Positions 52,051 through 61,227 of a DNA stretch of 64,000 nucleotides are shown here, piece by piece. Position 1 is the first letter of the stretch. Each line of letters opens with the position of its first letter. The stretch comes from Stigonema ocellatum SAG 48.90 = DSM 106950 (GTDB lineage: Bacteria > Cyanobacteriota > Cyanobacteriia > Cyanobacteriales > Nostocaceae): positions 1 to 64,000 of the forward strand of contig JADQBA010000040.1 in the NCBI GenBank assembly GCA_016903675.1, written 5' to 3'. Both the position numbers and the translations under genes were made by a program. The notes beneath the pieces are model-generated. The model was not told the origin of the DNA. It did not search any database and worked only from the letters and a program-made list of their open reading frames with translations.

Positions 52051-53250
52051 ATGCAAGATATGAGTAAAGAAAGCAAATTATTTAAAAAAGTCAAACCTCA
52101 ATGGCAAATAATTTTAGCAACTTCCATTGCATTAGCCATAGGAGTAGGATCTATCTACATTTTTTTACGGCTTTGGTCTCATGCTGAAACTCAGCCAATA
52201 AAATCTACAAAAGCAAATCCTGTTAGAGTTGCAATTACTGCCTTGGGATATCTCTCGCCTGAAGGCGAGGTGACTCACTTATCTGTTGCCAATTCACAAA
52301 GCGGTATCCTAGTAGAAAAATTGTTGGTGAAGGAAGGAGATGACATTAGATTAGGGCAAGTCGTAGCGTTACTGCACGGTTATGCTGAAGCTAAAGCATT
52401 TCTGCAACAAGCACACGATAAAGTTCAAATTGCTAAAGCTCAATTAGCGCAGGTCAAAGCTGGAGCTAAATTTGGAGACATTGAGGCTCAAGAAGCTACT
52501 ATCAGTCGCTTGGAGGCTCAATTAAAAGGAGAAATTATAACTCAAAAGGCAACAATTACCCGTTTGCAAGCACAGTTAGACAATGCTCAAACTGAGAACA
52601 ATCGGTATCAGAGTTTGTACAAAAAAGGTGCAATTTCAGCTTCCACCTCAGATAGTAAAAATTTGGAACTGAAGACGGTACAACAACAGTTAAAAGAAGC
52701 CAAAGCTAATCTCAACAATACTGTGAACAATCTTCAAGATCAGATCAAGGAAGGAAAAGCCAGACTGACCAGTATTAAAGAGGTGCGTAATGTAGATATT
52801 CAAGTGGTACAAGCCCAGATCAAGAGCGCTATCACTGCTGTGACACAAGCACAAGCACAACTTAATTTAACTTACGTTATGTCTCCTATAGACGGGAAAG
52901 TTTTGAAAGTTCATACCAAAACTGGAGAAGCGATCGCCTCATCAGGGATTATGGATATAGGCAAAACATCTCAAATGTATGTAGTTGCAGAAGTTTATCA
53001 AACTGATATTGAGAAAGTGCATGTAGGTCAAAAAGCGATTATTACCAGTACTACCTTTACTGGAAAATTAATGGGAACTGTGAGTAAAATTGGTTTGCAA
53101 GTCAGCAGACAAAGTATTTTAAGTCCCAACCCACAAGTAGACACAGACCGCAGAGTGATTGAGGTGAAAATCCGCATTGATAATCCAGTAGATAGCCAAC
53201 GAGTCTCAAGTTTAACTAATTTACAAGTGGATGTCGCTATTCAAATTTAA
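52051..53250 (+). CDS. HlyD/DevB-type membrane fusion protein
   Basis: 399 residues. One N-terminal transmembrane helix (about 20-40) with a basic cytoplasmic start, then a biotinyl-lipoyl half (SGILVEKLLVKEGDDIRLGQ), a long coiled-coil hairpin rich in AQLxQV and LEAQL repeats (about 120-250) and a second lipoyl/barrel part (YVMSPIDGKVLKV). Periplasmic adaptor of an ABC exporter, resembling DevB, which exports heterocyst glycolipids with DevC, DevA and TolC. It is 41 nt upstream of the DevC-like permease. Confidence 0.85.
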   Translation: MQDMSKESKLFKKVKPQWQIILATSIALAIGVGSIYIFLRLWSHAETQPIKSTKANPVRVAITALGYLSPEGEVTHLSVANSQSGILVEKLLVKEGDDIRLGQVVALLHGYAEAKAFLQQAHDKVQIAKAQLAQVKAGAKFGDIEAQEATISRLEAQLKGEIITQKATITRLQAQLDNAQTENNRYQSLYKKGAISASTSDSKNLELKTVQQQLKEAKANLNNTVNNLQDQIKEGKARLTSIKEVRNVDIQVVQAQIKSAITAVTQAQAQLNLTYVMSPIDGKVLKVHTKTGEAIASSGIMDIGKTSQMYVVAEVYQTDIEKVHVGQKAIITSTTFTGKLMGTVSKIGLQVSRQSILSPNPQVDTDRRVIEVKIRIDNPVDSQRVSSLTNLQVDVAIQI

Positions 53251-53291
53251 TTATAAAATCCTATATTTTCAGTGAATTATAGCCTAAAATA

Positions 53292-54473
53292 ATGTTTTCT
53301 AAAATTCCCTTAGCATGGATACAATTAGCCCGAAATAAAGGTCGTTTTTTAGTTACTGTGGTTGGTATTGCCTTTATTGTTCTTCTAATATTTATACAAG
53401 TAGGTTTTCAAAATGCTCTTTATTCCAGTGCTACTCAGTTACATCATAGTCTGCGAGGGGACTTATTTTTAGTGAGTTCTCAATATAAATCTTTGACGGC
53501 AAATCAAAGCTTTTCTCGAACTCGTCTATATCAAGTTTTAGGCTTTAATGGTGTAGAGTCTGTCAGCCCCATGTATTTAGGATTTGCTAAACTTAAAAAT
53601 CCTGTTAACGGTGAGAAATACTCAATATATCTTATTGGTATTGAACCCGGAAAAATAGCTTTAAATTTACCAGATTTGTCAGAAAATTTAGATAAAATTA
53701 AAATTCCTGATATTGTATTATTTGACAGAAGTTCTCGTACAGAGTTTGGACCAATCGCTGAGAGATTTGAGCAATATAATACTGAGCAGATAGTCGAAAT
53801 ATTTCCTTTTAATTCTGTGCAAGGTTACAAAGTGAGAGTAGGCGGTTTATTTAATTTAGGTCCTTCCTTTGGAGTAGATGGTAATCTAATTGTCAGCGAT
53901 TTAACTTTCTTGAGAATATTTTCAAACATTCGTTCATCAGAAATGATAGATATTGGTACAGTCACGCTCAAACCCGGTATTGATGTACAAAATGTTGTCA
54001 AAAATATCCAAGCCTATTTCGACAATGATGTTCGAGTGTTTACCTATGAAGAATTTAACGACTTTGAAAAAAAATATTGGGCTAATAGAACACCTATTGG
54101 CTTTCTATTTAACCTCATGTTAATAATGGTTTTTATAGTTGGCATAGTCATTGTTTATCAAATTCTTTATAGTAATATTTCTAGTCAAATAATTGCTTAT
54201 GCTACTTTAAAAGCTATGGGATATAAAGACAATTATTTATTAAAGGTAGTATTTCAACAAGCTGTTATCTTAGGAGTTTTAGGTTATATACCTGGATTTA
54301 TTATTTCTTTAGGCATATACAATATTGGGATAAAAGCTACTAAACTACCAATAACTATGAGTTTAAACAATATGATAGTTATACTTTTATCAACAATTTT
54401 GATGTGTATGACTTCTGGGTTATTAGCTACCAACAAGCTTCGATCTGCTGATCCCGCAGATATTTTTTCATGA
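53292..54473 (+). CDS. DevC-like ABC transporter permease
   Basis: 393 residues. One N-terminal helix (FLVTVVGIAFIVLLIFIQ) is followed by a large periplasmic domain of about 230 residues and three C-terminal helices (about 275-385), the MacB/DevC permease topology. In the Dev system this protein pairs with a DevA ATPase and exports glycolipids. No ATPase follows within the window, so it must recruit one encoded elsewhere. Confidence 0.85.
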   Translation: MFSKIPLAWIQLARNKGRFLVTVVGIAFIVLLIFIQVGFQNALYSSATQLHHSLRGDLFLVSSQYKSLTANQSFSRTRLYQVLGFNGVESVSPMYLGFAKLKNPVNGEKYSIYLIGIEPGKIALNLPDLSENLDKIKIPDIVLFDRSSRTEFGPIAERFEQYNTEQIVEIFPFNSVQGYKVRVGGLFNLGPSFGVDGNLIVSDLTFLRIFSNIRSSEMIDIGTVTLKPGIDVQNVVKNIQAYFDNDVRVFTYEEFNDFEKKYWANRTPIGFLFNLMLIMVFIVGIVIVYQILYSNISSQIIAYATLKAMGYKDNYLLKVVFQQAVILGVLGYIPGFIISLGIYNIGIKATKLPITMSLNNMIVILLSTILMCMTSGLLATNKLRSADPADIFS

Positions 54474-54668
54474 TTTGGTTAACGTCAGGGATCACGAAAA
54501 ATAAATGACCCAAATGCTCCAGTGCTATTACAGATGCTACGTATGAATTATGAATTATGAAAAATACTTGTAGGGTTCATAATTATTATAAGGGTTTTAA
54601 GGTGAAGTTGTGTTTATTCATGGGGATTTATGTGAATTAGTTAACAAAGTAAGTCATAAAGTTTAACA
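54474..54668. other. Intergenic region, no feature seen
   Basis: 195 bases with ATGAATTATGAATTATGA-type repeats. No gene or clear terminator. Confidence 0.35.
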
Positions 54669-55856
54669 ATGCTGAGGAATCCTTACGCTTGGATAGAAGA
54701 ATCTCTGACGACAATTCATCGTGCTGACTGGTATCGTTCAGTACAAACAATCCACGGTCTTCCTGGTGCTACAGTCTTGTTGGAAGGACAAGAGGTGATT
54801 AATTTTGCTAGTAATGATTATTTGGGATTGGCTGGGGATGAACGCATGATTGCAGCGTCAACTGCTGCTATCCAAGAATTTGGTACGGGTAGCACTGGTT
54901 CGAGATTACTCAGTGGGCATCGGGAATTACATAGGGATTTGGAGGTGGCGATCGCATCCCTAAAACAAACAGAAGATGCTGTAGTATTCAGTTCGGGTTA
55001 TCTCGCGAATATCGGCACCATAACCGCCGTAGTGGGCAAGCGTGATTTAATTTTATCTGACCAGTACAATCATTCCAGTCTAAAAAACGGAGCAATTCTG
55101 AGTGGTGCAACCGTCATTGAATACCCTCACTGTGATGTTACGACACTATTGACTCAGTTGAGTCAGCAACGGCAAAATTACCGACGCTGTTTAATTATCA
55201 CCGATAGCGTCTTCAGTATGGATGGCGACTTGTGTCCATTACCAACACTGTTGCAACTCGCTGAAGAATTTAGCTGTATGCTACTCATAGATGAAGCTCA
55301 TGGCACTGGGGTACTAGGAAAAACTGGTGCTGGCTGTGTGGAACACTTCGGGTGTACAGGAAAGCAATTCATTCAAATGGGTACATTGAGTAAAGCTTTG
55401 GGTAGTTTAGGCGGGTATGTAGCAGGAAGCGCAACCCTCATTGACTTTCTACGGAATCGCGCACCCAGTTGGATTTACACCACCGCCCTTTCACCAGGTG
55501 ACACAGCAGCGGCGTTAGCTGCAATCAATATAGTGCAATGCGAACCGCAACGCCGCGCCCAATTATGGCGAAATGTAAATTATCTCAAAGATTTATTGGT
55601 ACAACACCGACCCAACCTGCAATTGCTACAGTCAGAATCACCCATCCTCTGCATTCAATTCCCAAGTGCAGCAGAGGCGCTAAAAGCTGGAAAACACTTA
55701 AGAAGTGCTGGCATTTTTGCCCCAGCAATTCGTCCCCCTACCGTTCCCACAAGTCGAATACGAATTTCCGTCATGACAACTCATGAAGGGGTGCATATTC
55801 AGAAATTAGTAGACGCACTGAACTTTGAGTCTACGGGTTTTGCTGTGCAGCTTTGA
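54669..55856 (+). CDS. bioF: 8-amino-7-oxononanoate synthase (alpha-oxoamine synthase family)
   Basis: 395 residues, normal length. PLP-dependent condensation of an acyl thioester with an amino acid, with loss of CO2; BioF uses pimeloyl-ACP/CoA and alanine for biotin synthesis. Landmarks: NFASNDYLGLAGD, GTGSTGSRLLSGH, LIDEAHGTGVLG (PLP-binding Asp/His) and Schiff-base Lys242 in MGTLSKALGS. Biotin is the default assignment. The 196-bp gap from the biosynthetic cluster leaves open a role in making an oxoamine for the cluster product. Its 3' end overlaps the convergent gene by 26 bp. Confidence 0.88.
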   Translation: MLRNPYAWIEESLTTIHRADWYRSVQTIHGLPGATVLLEGQEVINFASNDYLGLAGDERMIAASTAAIQEFGTGSTGSRLLSGHRELHRDLEVAIASLKQTEDAVVFSSGYLANIGTITAVVGKRDLILSDQYNHSSLKNGAILSGATVIEYPHCDVTTLLTQLSQQRQNYRRCLIITDSVFSMDGDLCPLPTLLQLAEEFSCMLLIDEAHGTGVLGKTGAGCVEHFGCTGKQFIQMGTLSKALGSLGGYVAGSATLIDFLRNRAPSWIYTTALSPGDTAAALAAINIVQCEPQRRAQLWRNVNYLKDLLVQHRPNLQLLQSESPILCIQFPSAAEALKAGKHLRSAGIFAPAIRPPTVPTSRIRISVMTTHEGVHIQKLVDALNFESTGFAVQL

Positions 55857-56326
55857 GGACAGCTTCTACATTAACATTAAGCTGTTGAGCAATTTGCTCC
55901 ACACTGATCCCTGTTTTCAGTAACAGCGGTACAGTTACTCTCAACATTTCAGCTTCCCGTTCTTCTCGACCTTCTTCTCGACCTTCTTCTCGACCTTCTT
56001 CTCGACCTTCTTCTCGACCTTCTTCTCGACCTTCTTCTCGACCTTCTGCTTTCGCTTCCTGATAAATCCTGGTTTGCTCTAAACTTAGTCCTAACATGGC
56101 TTCGACCTCAAGACGACTCAACTGAGAAAACTTATAAACGGCGATTGTCGTTATAATGTCTATTATTTCGTTTTTCGCCAGTGTGCTTGTTTGTTCACAT
56201 TGTACCCGCTCAATTAACTGCTTGGCTTGCTGTGCCATTATTTTATCAGGCGCGATCGTCAACTGCATTAAGTTGATGCCAATAGGCTGTTGATTGGGTT
56301 CTCCCAACTCGTCTAAATAAATTCGC
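55831..56326 (-). pseudogene. C-terminal remnant of an Rpn/DUF2887-type protein
   Basis: Open from a TAG near 56326 and reading IYLDELGEPNQQPIGINLMQ, then MAQQAKQLIERV, typical of the C-terminal half of cyanobacterial Rpn/PD-(D/E)XK transposase-like proteins. The nuclease N-terminus is missing. The 3' part encodes seven tandem EGRE units from a 12-bp DNA repeat (55960-56047) and ends with a helix-turn-helix-like GISVEQIAQQLNV. May be expressed from a TTG at 56307. Confidence 0.65.
55960..56047. repeat. 12-bp tandem repeat encoding EGRE
   Basis: Seven copies of CTTCTCGACCTT within the remnant gene. A multiple of three, so length changes keep the frame. Similar Glu-Gly-Arg repeats are common in this protein family. 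Confidence 0.9.
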
Positions 56327-56355
56327 TAAAAATCCCGTAACAAAACAAGTTCGTA

Positions 56356-57582
56356 GTGAATACATCCCAAATCCCAAAATTACCCCTACCACCGCCACTT
56401 GTTGGGTCAGAAGTTGGTTCGTTCACTGAGTATACAGTGACGAAACGAATGCCTAAGATCGCCCGCCAAATTATCGAAGAAAATAATTTTTCCTCCGAGA
56501 TTAATCAAAGCTTAGAGAAACTAGCGGGGGAACTACCAACCGGATATTTACAACTTCTGTTAAATGATACTGGTGAAGATTTTCCGGACTGGGAGAAATA
56601 TCTAGAACCTTACAAACATCAGCGTTGGGTAGATGTTCCTTGGTTTTTTGCAGAAACTTACTTTTATCGCCTGATTCTAGAAATTACGAATTACTTTCGT
56701 CCTGGTGAATGGCAAGGTATTGACCCATTCAAGCTACAAAAATCTCAGGGTTTAAAAGCATCTATTGATTCCATCGTCTCTCTGTGTAGTCAGGTAGACA
56801 AATGGTTGGATGAAGCAAACGAAGAGTCTGTTATAGCACTCTTATATTTTGCTCTGTGGGGGAATCGAGTTGACTTAAGTTTATGGTCAGCATTTGAGGA
56901 TGACCGGAGTCGTTTTGATATTCAAACCCAATCTGCCCATATCTTAGTCAATGATGCGTCTTTAGTCAAGGAATTGTTGACCAGTGTTGAGGGGGGACGC
57001 GTTGATTTTGTGATGGATAATGCTGGTTTTGAGCTTATTTGTGATTTATGTTTGGTAGATTTTCTTTTAGGTAGTGGGTTGGTGAGTCAAATTTATCTAC
57101 ACTTAAAGCCTCATCCTACGTTTATATCTGATGCCATGATTAAGGATGTGCATGAGACAGTGGATTTTTTAGCCACAACTAGCCATCCAGAGGTTAAATG
57201 TTTTAGCCAAAGATTGCAAGTAAATATTGAGTCAGGTCGATTAGTCCTGTGTGAAGATAACTTTTGGACATCGCCATTAGCATTTTGGGAAATCCCCACA
57301 TCACTCAAACAGGAGTTAGCAAAGTCAAGTTTAATTGTGGTGAAAGGGGATGCAAATTATCGCCGCTTGTTGGGCGATCGCCACTGGGATTTTACGACAA
57401 ACATTGCAGATATAGTTTCCTACTTACCCGTCCCAATGGTAGCTTTACGCACCTTGAAGTCAGAAGTAGTTGCAGGTCTGAAGCCGGAAGTTGTAGGGTC
57501 TGTGGCAAAGTCTGACTCTTCTTGGTTGACAAATGGACAGTGGGGTATTATTCAATTGGGGTGGAGTAGATTAAGAATTTAA
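56356..57582 (+). CDS. DUF89/ARMT1-type damage-control phosphatase
   Basis: 408 residues from a GTG start at 56356. The metal-dependent phosphatase core shows FVMDNAGFELICDL (Asp-Asn metal motif) and VVKGDANYRRLLGD, the two signatures of the DUF89/ARMT1 family. It should hydrolyse damaged or surplus phosphorylated metabolites; substrate not predictable. N-terminal helical domain (about 1-200) with WVDVPWFFAETYFYRL. It stands alone between the Rpn remnant and a HicB-like gene. Confidence 0.85.
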   Translation: MNTSQIPKLPLPPPLVGSEVGSFTEYTVTKRMPKIARQIIEENNFSSEINQSLEKLAGELPTGYLQLLLNDTGEDFPDWEKYLEPYKHQRWVDVPWFFAETYFYRLILEITNYFRPGEWQGIDPFKLQKSQGLKASIDSIVSLCSQVDKWLDEANEESVIALLYFALWGNRVDLSLWSAFEDDRSRFDIQTQSAHILVNDASLVKELLTSVEGGRVDFVMDNAGFELICDLCLVDFLLGSGLVSQIYLHLKPHPTFISDAMIKDVHETVDFLATTSHPEVKCFSQRLQVNIESGRLVLCEDNFWTSPLAFWEIPTSLKQELAKSSLIVVKGDANYRRLLGDRHWDFTTNIADIVSYLPVPMVALRTLKSEVVAGLKPEVVGSVAKSDSSWLTNGQWGIIQLGWSRLRI

Positions 57583-57712
57583 AACCGCAGATGTACGCAG
57601 ATGTAGACGCCCCTTGGGCGGCTTCCCGCAGGGTACGCAGATAAATATGTAACATCACCGGATGACAATTGCTATATGTTACTAAATAAATATGTGTAGA
57701 GGTAAAAGATAA

Positions 57713-57916
57713 ATGAAAATAAAAGTTATTATTCATGAAGCAGAAGAAGGCGGATACTGGGCTGAGGTTCCAGCTATTCCTGGTTGTGCAACTCAAGGAG
57801 ACACGTTTGAAGAATTGCTGGAAAATTTATATGAAGCTATAGAAGGTTGTTTATCTGTTGATATTGATGCACTACAGATAACAGCTAAATCTAAAGTGAT
57901 GGAAATTGCCGTATGA
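57713..57916 (+). CDS. HicB-like antitoxin
   Basis: 67 residues: KVIIHEAEEGGYWAEVPAIPGCATQGDTF is the partial RNase H-like HicB domain, with LLENLYEAIEGCL closing it. The stop overlaps the start of a hicA frame (ATGA). It lacks the additional C-terminal DNA-binding domain of longer HicB proteins. The partner toxin is truncated, so it may be an orphan. Confidence 0.85.
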   Translation: MKIKVIIHEAEEGGYWAEVPAIPGCATQGDTFEELLENLYEAIEGCLSVDIDALQITAKSKVMEIAV

Positions 57917-58071
57917 ATTCAATGTCTGGCAAGGAGTTGGCAAAACTCTTAGAAGGTAACGGCTGGATATTATTACGGTGTCCGGTGCGTCTTTGCGTCG
58001 ATCCTGACCCATCAAATTTCATGTGGTCGAGTACTAGTTTCTGGGCGTGTAGCGAATTCACATTCCCTTAA
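57913..58071 (+). pseudogene. Truncated HicA toxin
   Basis: Begins MNSMSGKELAKLLEGNGWIL, the usual HicA start, but after residue 21 switches to unrelated sequence (CPVRLCVDPDPSN) and stops at 53 residues. The catalytic His in the G-S-H motif and the rest of the fold are absent. Its 3' end overlaps the convergent EamA gene by 14 bp. Confidence 0.75.
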
Positions 58072-59083
58072 ATCCCATTTTCGTTTCTACGGTCATTGCA
58101 GTTTTGTCAGAGGACTGAGGCTTTTTACCTAATTGGCTGAGGAAGATGCTCACTAAAATCAAGCTGCCGCCAACATATTGAGCCTGGGTAGGAGGTTCGC
58201 CTAGAATTAAATAAGCTGCCAAGATGCCGACAATTGGGGCAAATGAGCCAGTTAAAGAAGCAGCGGAAACGGTGGAAGCTCTCAAGCCCTTGATCCACAA
58301 TGACTGACCTAGAACTACAATCACCGTACCATACAAGAACATCCACTTCCACAGGAATGGTGAGAAGACATCCATGAAGTGATGAGTGCCATAGAGTCCT
58401 GAAGCAATGAAGAAAAATACGACAGTTCCTACAGCAGTACGAAAGATACTGTAGATTCCTAAGGGAATATGGGATAGTTGTCTTTTACCAATAATAGTAG
58501 AAACGGCTCCTGCTATGGCTCCTGCTGCTGTCAGAAGTTCTCCTACACCTATATGGAAATTGCCCATGCCCATCATAGCATTATTTGGGGGCTGAAGGAG
58601 GATAGTTAAAAGAACGCCAATAAACGCTGCGATCGCCCCCACAATTTCCCAAAAATTTACCCGTTCTCGCAAAATCCACACAGATAAAGCTAACGTCAGA
58701 GGCGGTTCCAAACGTCCAACCAAAACCACATTGTTAACATTAGTTAACGCTAGTGCCTGGAAAATTAAACCCGGAGCAAGTGCTCCAGATACGATTGCTA
58801 TAGCTATCAGGCTGAACCAATCTTTCTTTGACAGTTGCTTCAAAGCAGCTTTATTCCACTGTCGCCAGTAGATTGCTATGAAAACCATCAAGGCACATAG
58901 GTTTCCTACGAATAAAACATTACAAAAAGAAATGGGATTGTAACCTGCGATCGCATGTTGTGCTCCAATTTCTGTGAGTTTTCTTGTGACTGCACTAGAG
59001 GAGCCAAAAATCAGGATTGCTAGCCAGAGATAGATTTGTCCAGTATAAGTATATATATGATGCGATTTTTTAAGTCTAGTCAT
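58058..59083 (-). CDS. EamA/DMT-family transporter
   Basis: 341 residues with ten predicted transmembrane helices in two EamA repeats. Each repeat has the LGE/GE-type end (ILRERVNFWEIVGAIAAFIG in the first, LILGEPPTQAQYVGGSLIL in the second). Probably exports a small metabolite, such as an amino acid or nucleotide derivative; the substrate is unknown. It opens with a short polar N-terminus (MTRLKKSHH). Confidence 0.88.
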   Translation of the reverse strand: MTRLKKSHHIYTYTGQIYLWLAILIFGSSSAVTRKLTEIGAQHAIAGYNPISFCNVLFVGNLCALMVFIAIYWRQWNKAALKQLSKKDWFSLIAIAIVSGALAPGLIFQALALTNVNNVVLVGRLEPPLTLALSVWILRERVNFWEIVGAIAAFIGVLLTILLQPPNNAMMGMGNFHIGVGELLTAAGAIAGAVSTIIGKRQLSHIPLGIYSIFRTAVGTVVFFFIASGLYGTHHFMDVFSPFLWKWMFLYGTVIVVLGQSLWIKGLRASTVSAASLTGSFAPIVGILAAYLILGEPPTQAQYVGGSLILVSIFLSQLGKKPQSSDKTAMTVETKMGFKGM

Positions 59084-59177
59084 AAAAATATCACTGCAAT
59101 GAAAGCGCTGTCAACTCATCCTAGGCTTCTTCCATTAACTCCGGCTGAGGTGGATCTGAGAAAATGCTGAAAAAAAG

Positions 59178-59282
59178 TTAGGAGAGGAGTGAGGAGTGAG
59201 GAGTGAGGAGTTAGGAGTTAGGAGTGAGGAGTGAGGAGTGAGGAGTGAGGAGTGAGGAGTTAGGAGTTAGGAGTTAGGAGTT
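59178..59282. repeat. GGAGTGA/GGAGTTA heptamer array
   Basis: About 14 heptamers alternating GGAGTGA and GGAGTTA, less G-rich than the GGGGAGT arrays elsewhere. Confidence 0.85.
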
Positions 59283-59314
59283 TTTTTTCATTAGACATCT
59301 GGTGAAAAAAAATC

Positions 59315-59426
59315 GGCGTTGCTGAATCACGGTATGAATTTGCCTCACGCAAAGTCGCAAAGGCGCAAAGAGAAAGAGTTTTAAAATACCCGCTTTTTTC
59401 ATTTCATACTTCAATTCAGCAACGCC
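59315..59426. repeat. MITE-like element with GGCGTTGCTGAAT ends
   Basis: 112 bp with 13-bp perfect terminal inverted repeats (59315-59327 and 59414-59426), and further inner pairing of GGTATGAA with TTCATACT. Same termini as the element at 5065-5419. Confidence 0.75.
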
Positions 59427-59611
59427 AAAAAATCAAAGCCTTGCGCAGTGAGGGTCGATATTTAATTTCCACCAGAGGTCTAATGTAAGGTAGACTCGAA
59501 GATATGCGCCCTGAATGCATCTGGTAGGAATGGTGACTGGTGACTGGGGAATACCCTCATCATCATCTCATTACCTCTTCCCTAATCCCCATTCCCCAAT
59601 CCCCAATCCCT

Positions 59612-61162
59612 ATGTCTCGTTGGTTCAACATCGCAGGTCCTTGTCAAGCTGACATTCATTATATGCTGTCAGCTACTGCTCGTCTTCCCAATTTGGAGCA
59701 GATTATTGAACAACGTAGCTATTTTGTAGTTCATGCTCCTCGCCAAACAGGAAAGACGACTACAATGCTAGCACTGGCAAAACAACTGACAGAAAGTGGA
59801 CGCTACACAGCAGTAATGGTATCAGCAGAAGTTGGAAGTGCGTTTAATCATGATGTAGGTGTTGCAGAAGTGGCGATGCTTGAAACTTGGCGCGATACAA
59901 TTGCAGTCCGTTTACCCAAAGACTTGCAACCGCCTGCTTGGTCTTATTCAGTACCTGGACAGAGAATTCGAGCTAGTTTACAGGTTTGGGCGCTAGCTTC
60001 ATCACGACCTTTGGTAGTATTTATCGTTGAAATTGACTCTCTACAAGATGAATCGCTCATTTCGGTTTTGCGACAGTTACGTGATGGTTATCCCAACCGT
60101 CCTAATAACTTTCCGTTATCTGTAGGATTGATTGGTTTACGGGATGTACGGGATTATAAAATAGCATCGGGTGGCAGTGATAGATTAAATACATCGAGTC
60201 CTTTTAATATCAAAGTTAGCTCTTTAACATTGAGAGATTTTTTAGCCGCTGAGGTGCAAGAACTTTATCAGCAACATACCTCGGATACAGGGCAAGTTTT
60301 CACGACAGAAGCAACAGCAATGGCGTTCGATTTGACTCAAGGACAGCCCTGGTTAGTAAATGCACTAGCTAAAGAAGTTGTAGAGAAGATAGTGTTGGAT
60401 AGAAATGTCGCGATTACCCATGAACATATTTTAAAAGCCAAGGAAATATTAATCGCACGTCAGGACACCCATCTAGACTCCCTTGCTGAAAAACTTCGAG
60501 AAAAAAGAGTCCAAGAAATTATTGAGCCAATATTGGCTGGACTTGCGTTGGGCGATACTCGGTCAGATGACCGACAATATTTGATTGATCTGGGGTTATT
60601 GCGACGTGACCCAGCAGGAGGATTAACAATTGCCAATCCAATATACCGCGAGGTGATTCCCCGTGTTTTGGTTCAAGGTACTCAAGATAGTTTACCCCAC
60701 ATTAGTCCTAGTTGGTTGACCAAAAGTGGTGAGTTAAATACCGATGCGTTACTAGACGCATTTCTCACATTTTGGCGACAGCATGGTGAACCCTTATTAG
60801 GCAGTGCAGCATACCATGAAATAGCACCACATCTAGTGCTAATGGCATTTTTACATCGCGTCGTCAACGGTGGTGGAACCTTAGAACGAGAATATGCAAT
60901 TGGAAGTGATCGCATGGATTTATGTTTAAGATATGGTTCTACTACTCTGGGGATAGAATTAAAAGTATGGCGTGATAAAAAAGGCGACCCTCAATCTCAA
61001 GGGCTTGACCAATTAGACTCATATTTAGCGCGATTGGGATTAGATTTTGGTTGGCTATTTGTATTTGACAGACGTAAAAATGCACCACCAATTGAAGAAC
61101 GTTTATCAACTGAAATTATCGCTACAAAAAATCACCGTTCTATTACCGTTATTCGTGCTTAG
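59612..61162 (+). CDS. AAA-like ATPase with C-terminal PD-(D/E)XK nuclease domain
   Basis: 516 residues from ATG 59612 (an upstream start at 59540 lies in C-rich repeats). N-terminal AAA_35-type ATPase: Walker A PRQTGKTT (Lys48). The Walker B region reads VVFIVEIDSL, with Val139 where the metal-binding Asp is expected; Glu140 remains. Winged-helix-like middle (about 290-360). C-terminal PD-(D/E)XK-type fold: GSDRMDLCLR (Asp436), then GIELKVWR (Glu449-x-Lys451). Similar AAA-nuclease fusions are numerous in filamentous cyanobacteria; a defence or selfish-element role is inferred, not shown. Confidence 0.85.
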   Translation: MSRWFNIAGPCQADIHYMLSATARLPNLEQIIEQRSYFVVHAPRQTGKTTTMLALAKQLTESGRYTAVMVSAEVGSAFNHDVGVAEVAMLETWRDTIAVRLPKDLQPPAWSYSVPGQRIRASLQVWALASSRPLVVFIVEIDSLQDESLISVLRQLRDGYPNRPNNFPLSVGLIGLRDVRDYKIASGGSDRLNTSSPFNIKVSSLTLRDFLAAEVQELYQQHTSDTGQVFTTEATAMAFDLTQGQPWLVNALAKEVVEKIVLDRNVAITHEHILKAKEILIARQDTHLDSLAEKLREKRVQEIIEPILAGLALGDTRSDDRQYLIDLGLLRRDPAGGLTIANPIYREVIPRVLVQGTQDSLPHISPSWLTKSGELNTDALLDAFLTFWRQHGEPLLGSAAYHEIAPHLVLMAFLHRVVNGGGTLEREYAIGSDRMDLCLRYGSTTLGIELKVWRDKKGDPQSQGLDQLDSYLARLGLDFGWLFVFDRRKNAPPIEERLSTEIIATKNHRSITVIRA

Positions 61163-61227
61163 GTGGATGCAAGGTAATACACAATTAGTTCTTTTTGTCA
61201 ATGCGTAAGTCCTACTAGCTACTCTTA

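Larger units (their letters stand above)
59084..59611. other. Repeat-filled upstream region
   Basis: Contains the GGAGTGA/GGAGTTA heptamer array (59178-59282) and a 112-bp MITE-like element (59315-59426). The C-rich segment at about 59577-59608 lies just before the AAA gene's start. No gene. Confidence 0.65.

Noticed and set aside
54669..55856. BioF as a sure member of the biosynthetic cluster
   Set aside because: It matches ordinary BioF well, so biotin synthesis is the safer reading; it is kept only as an alternative.
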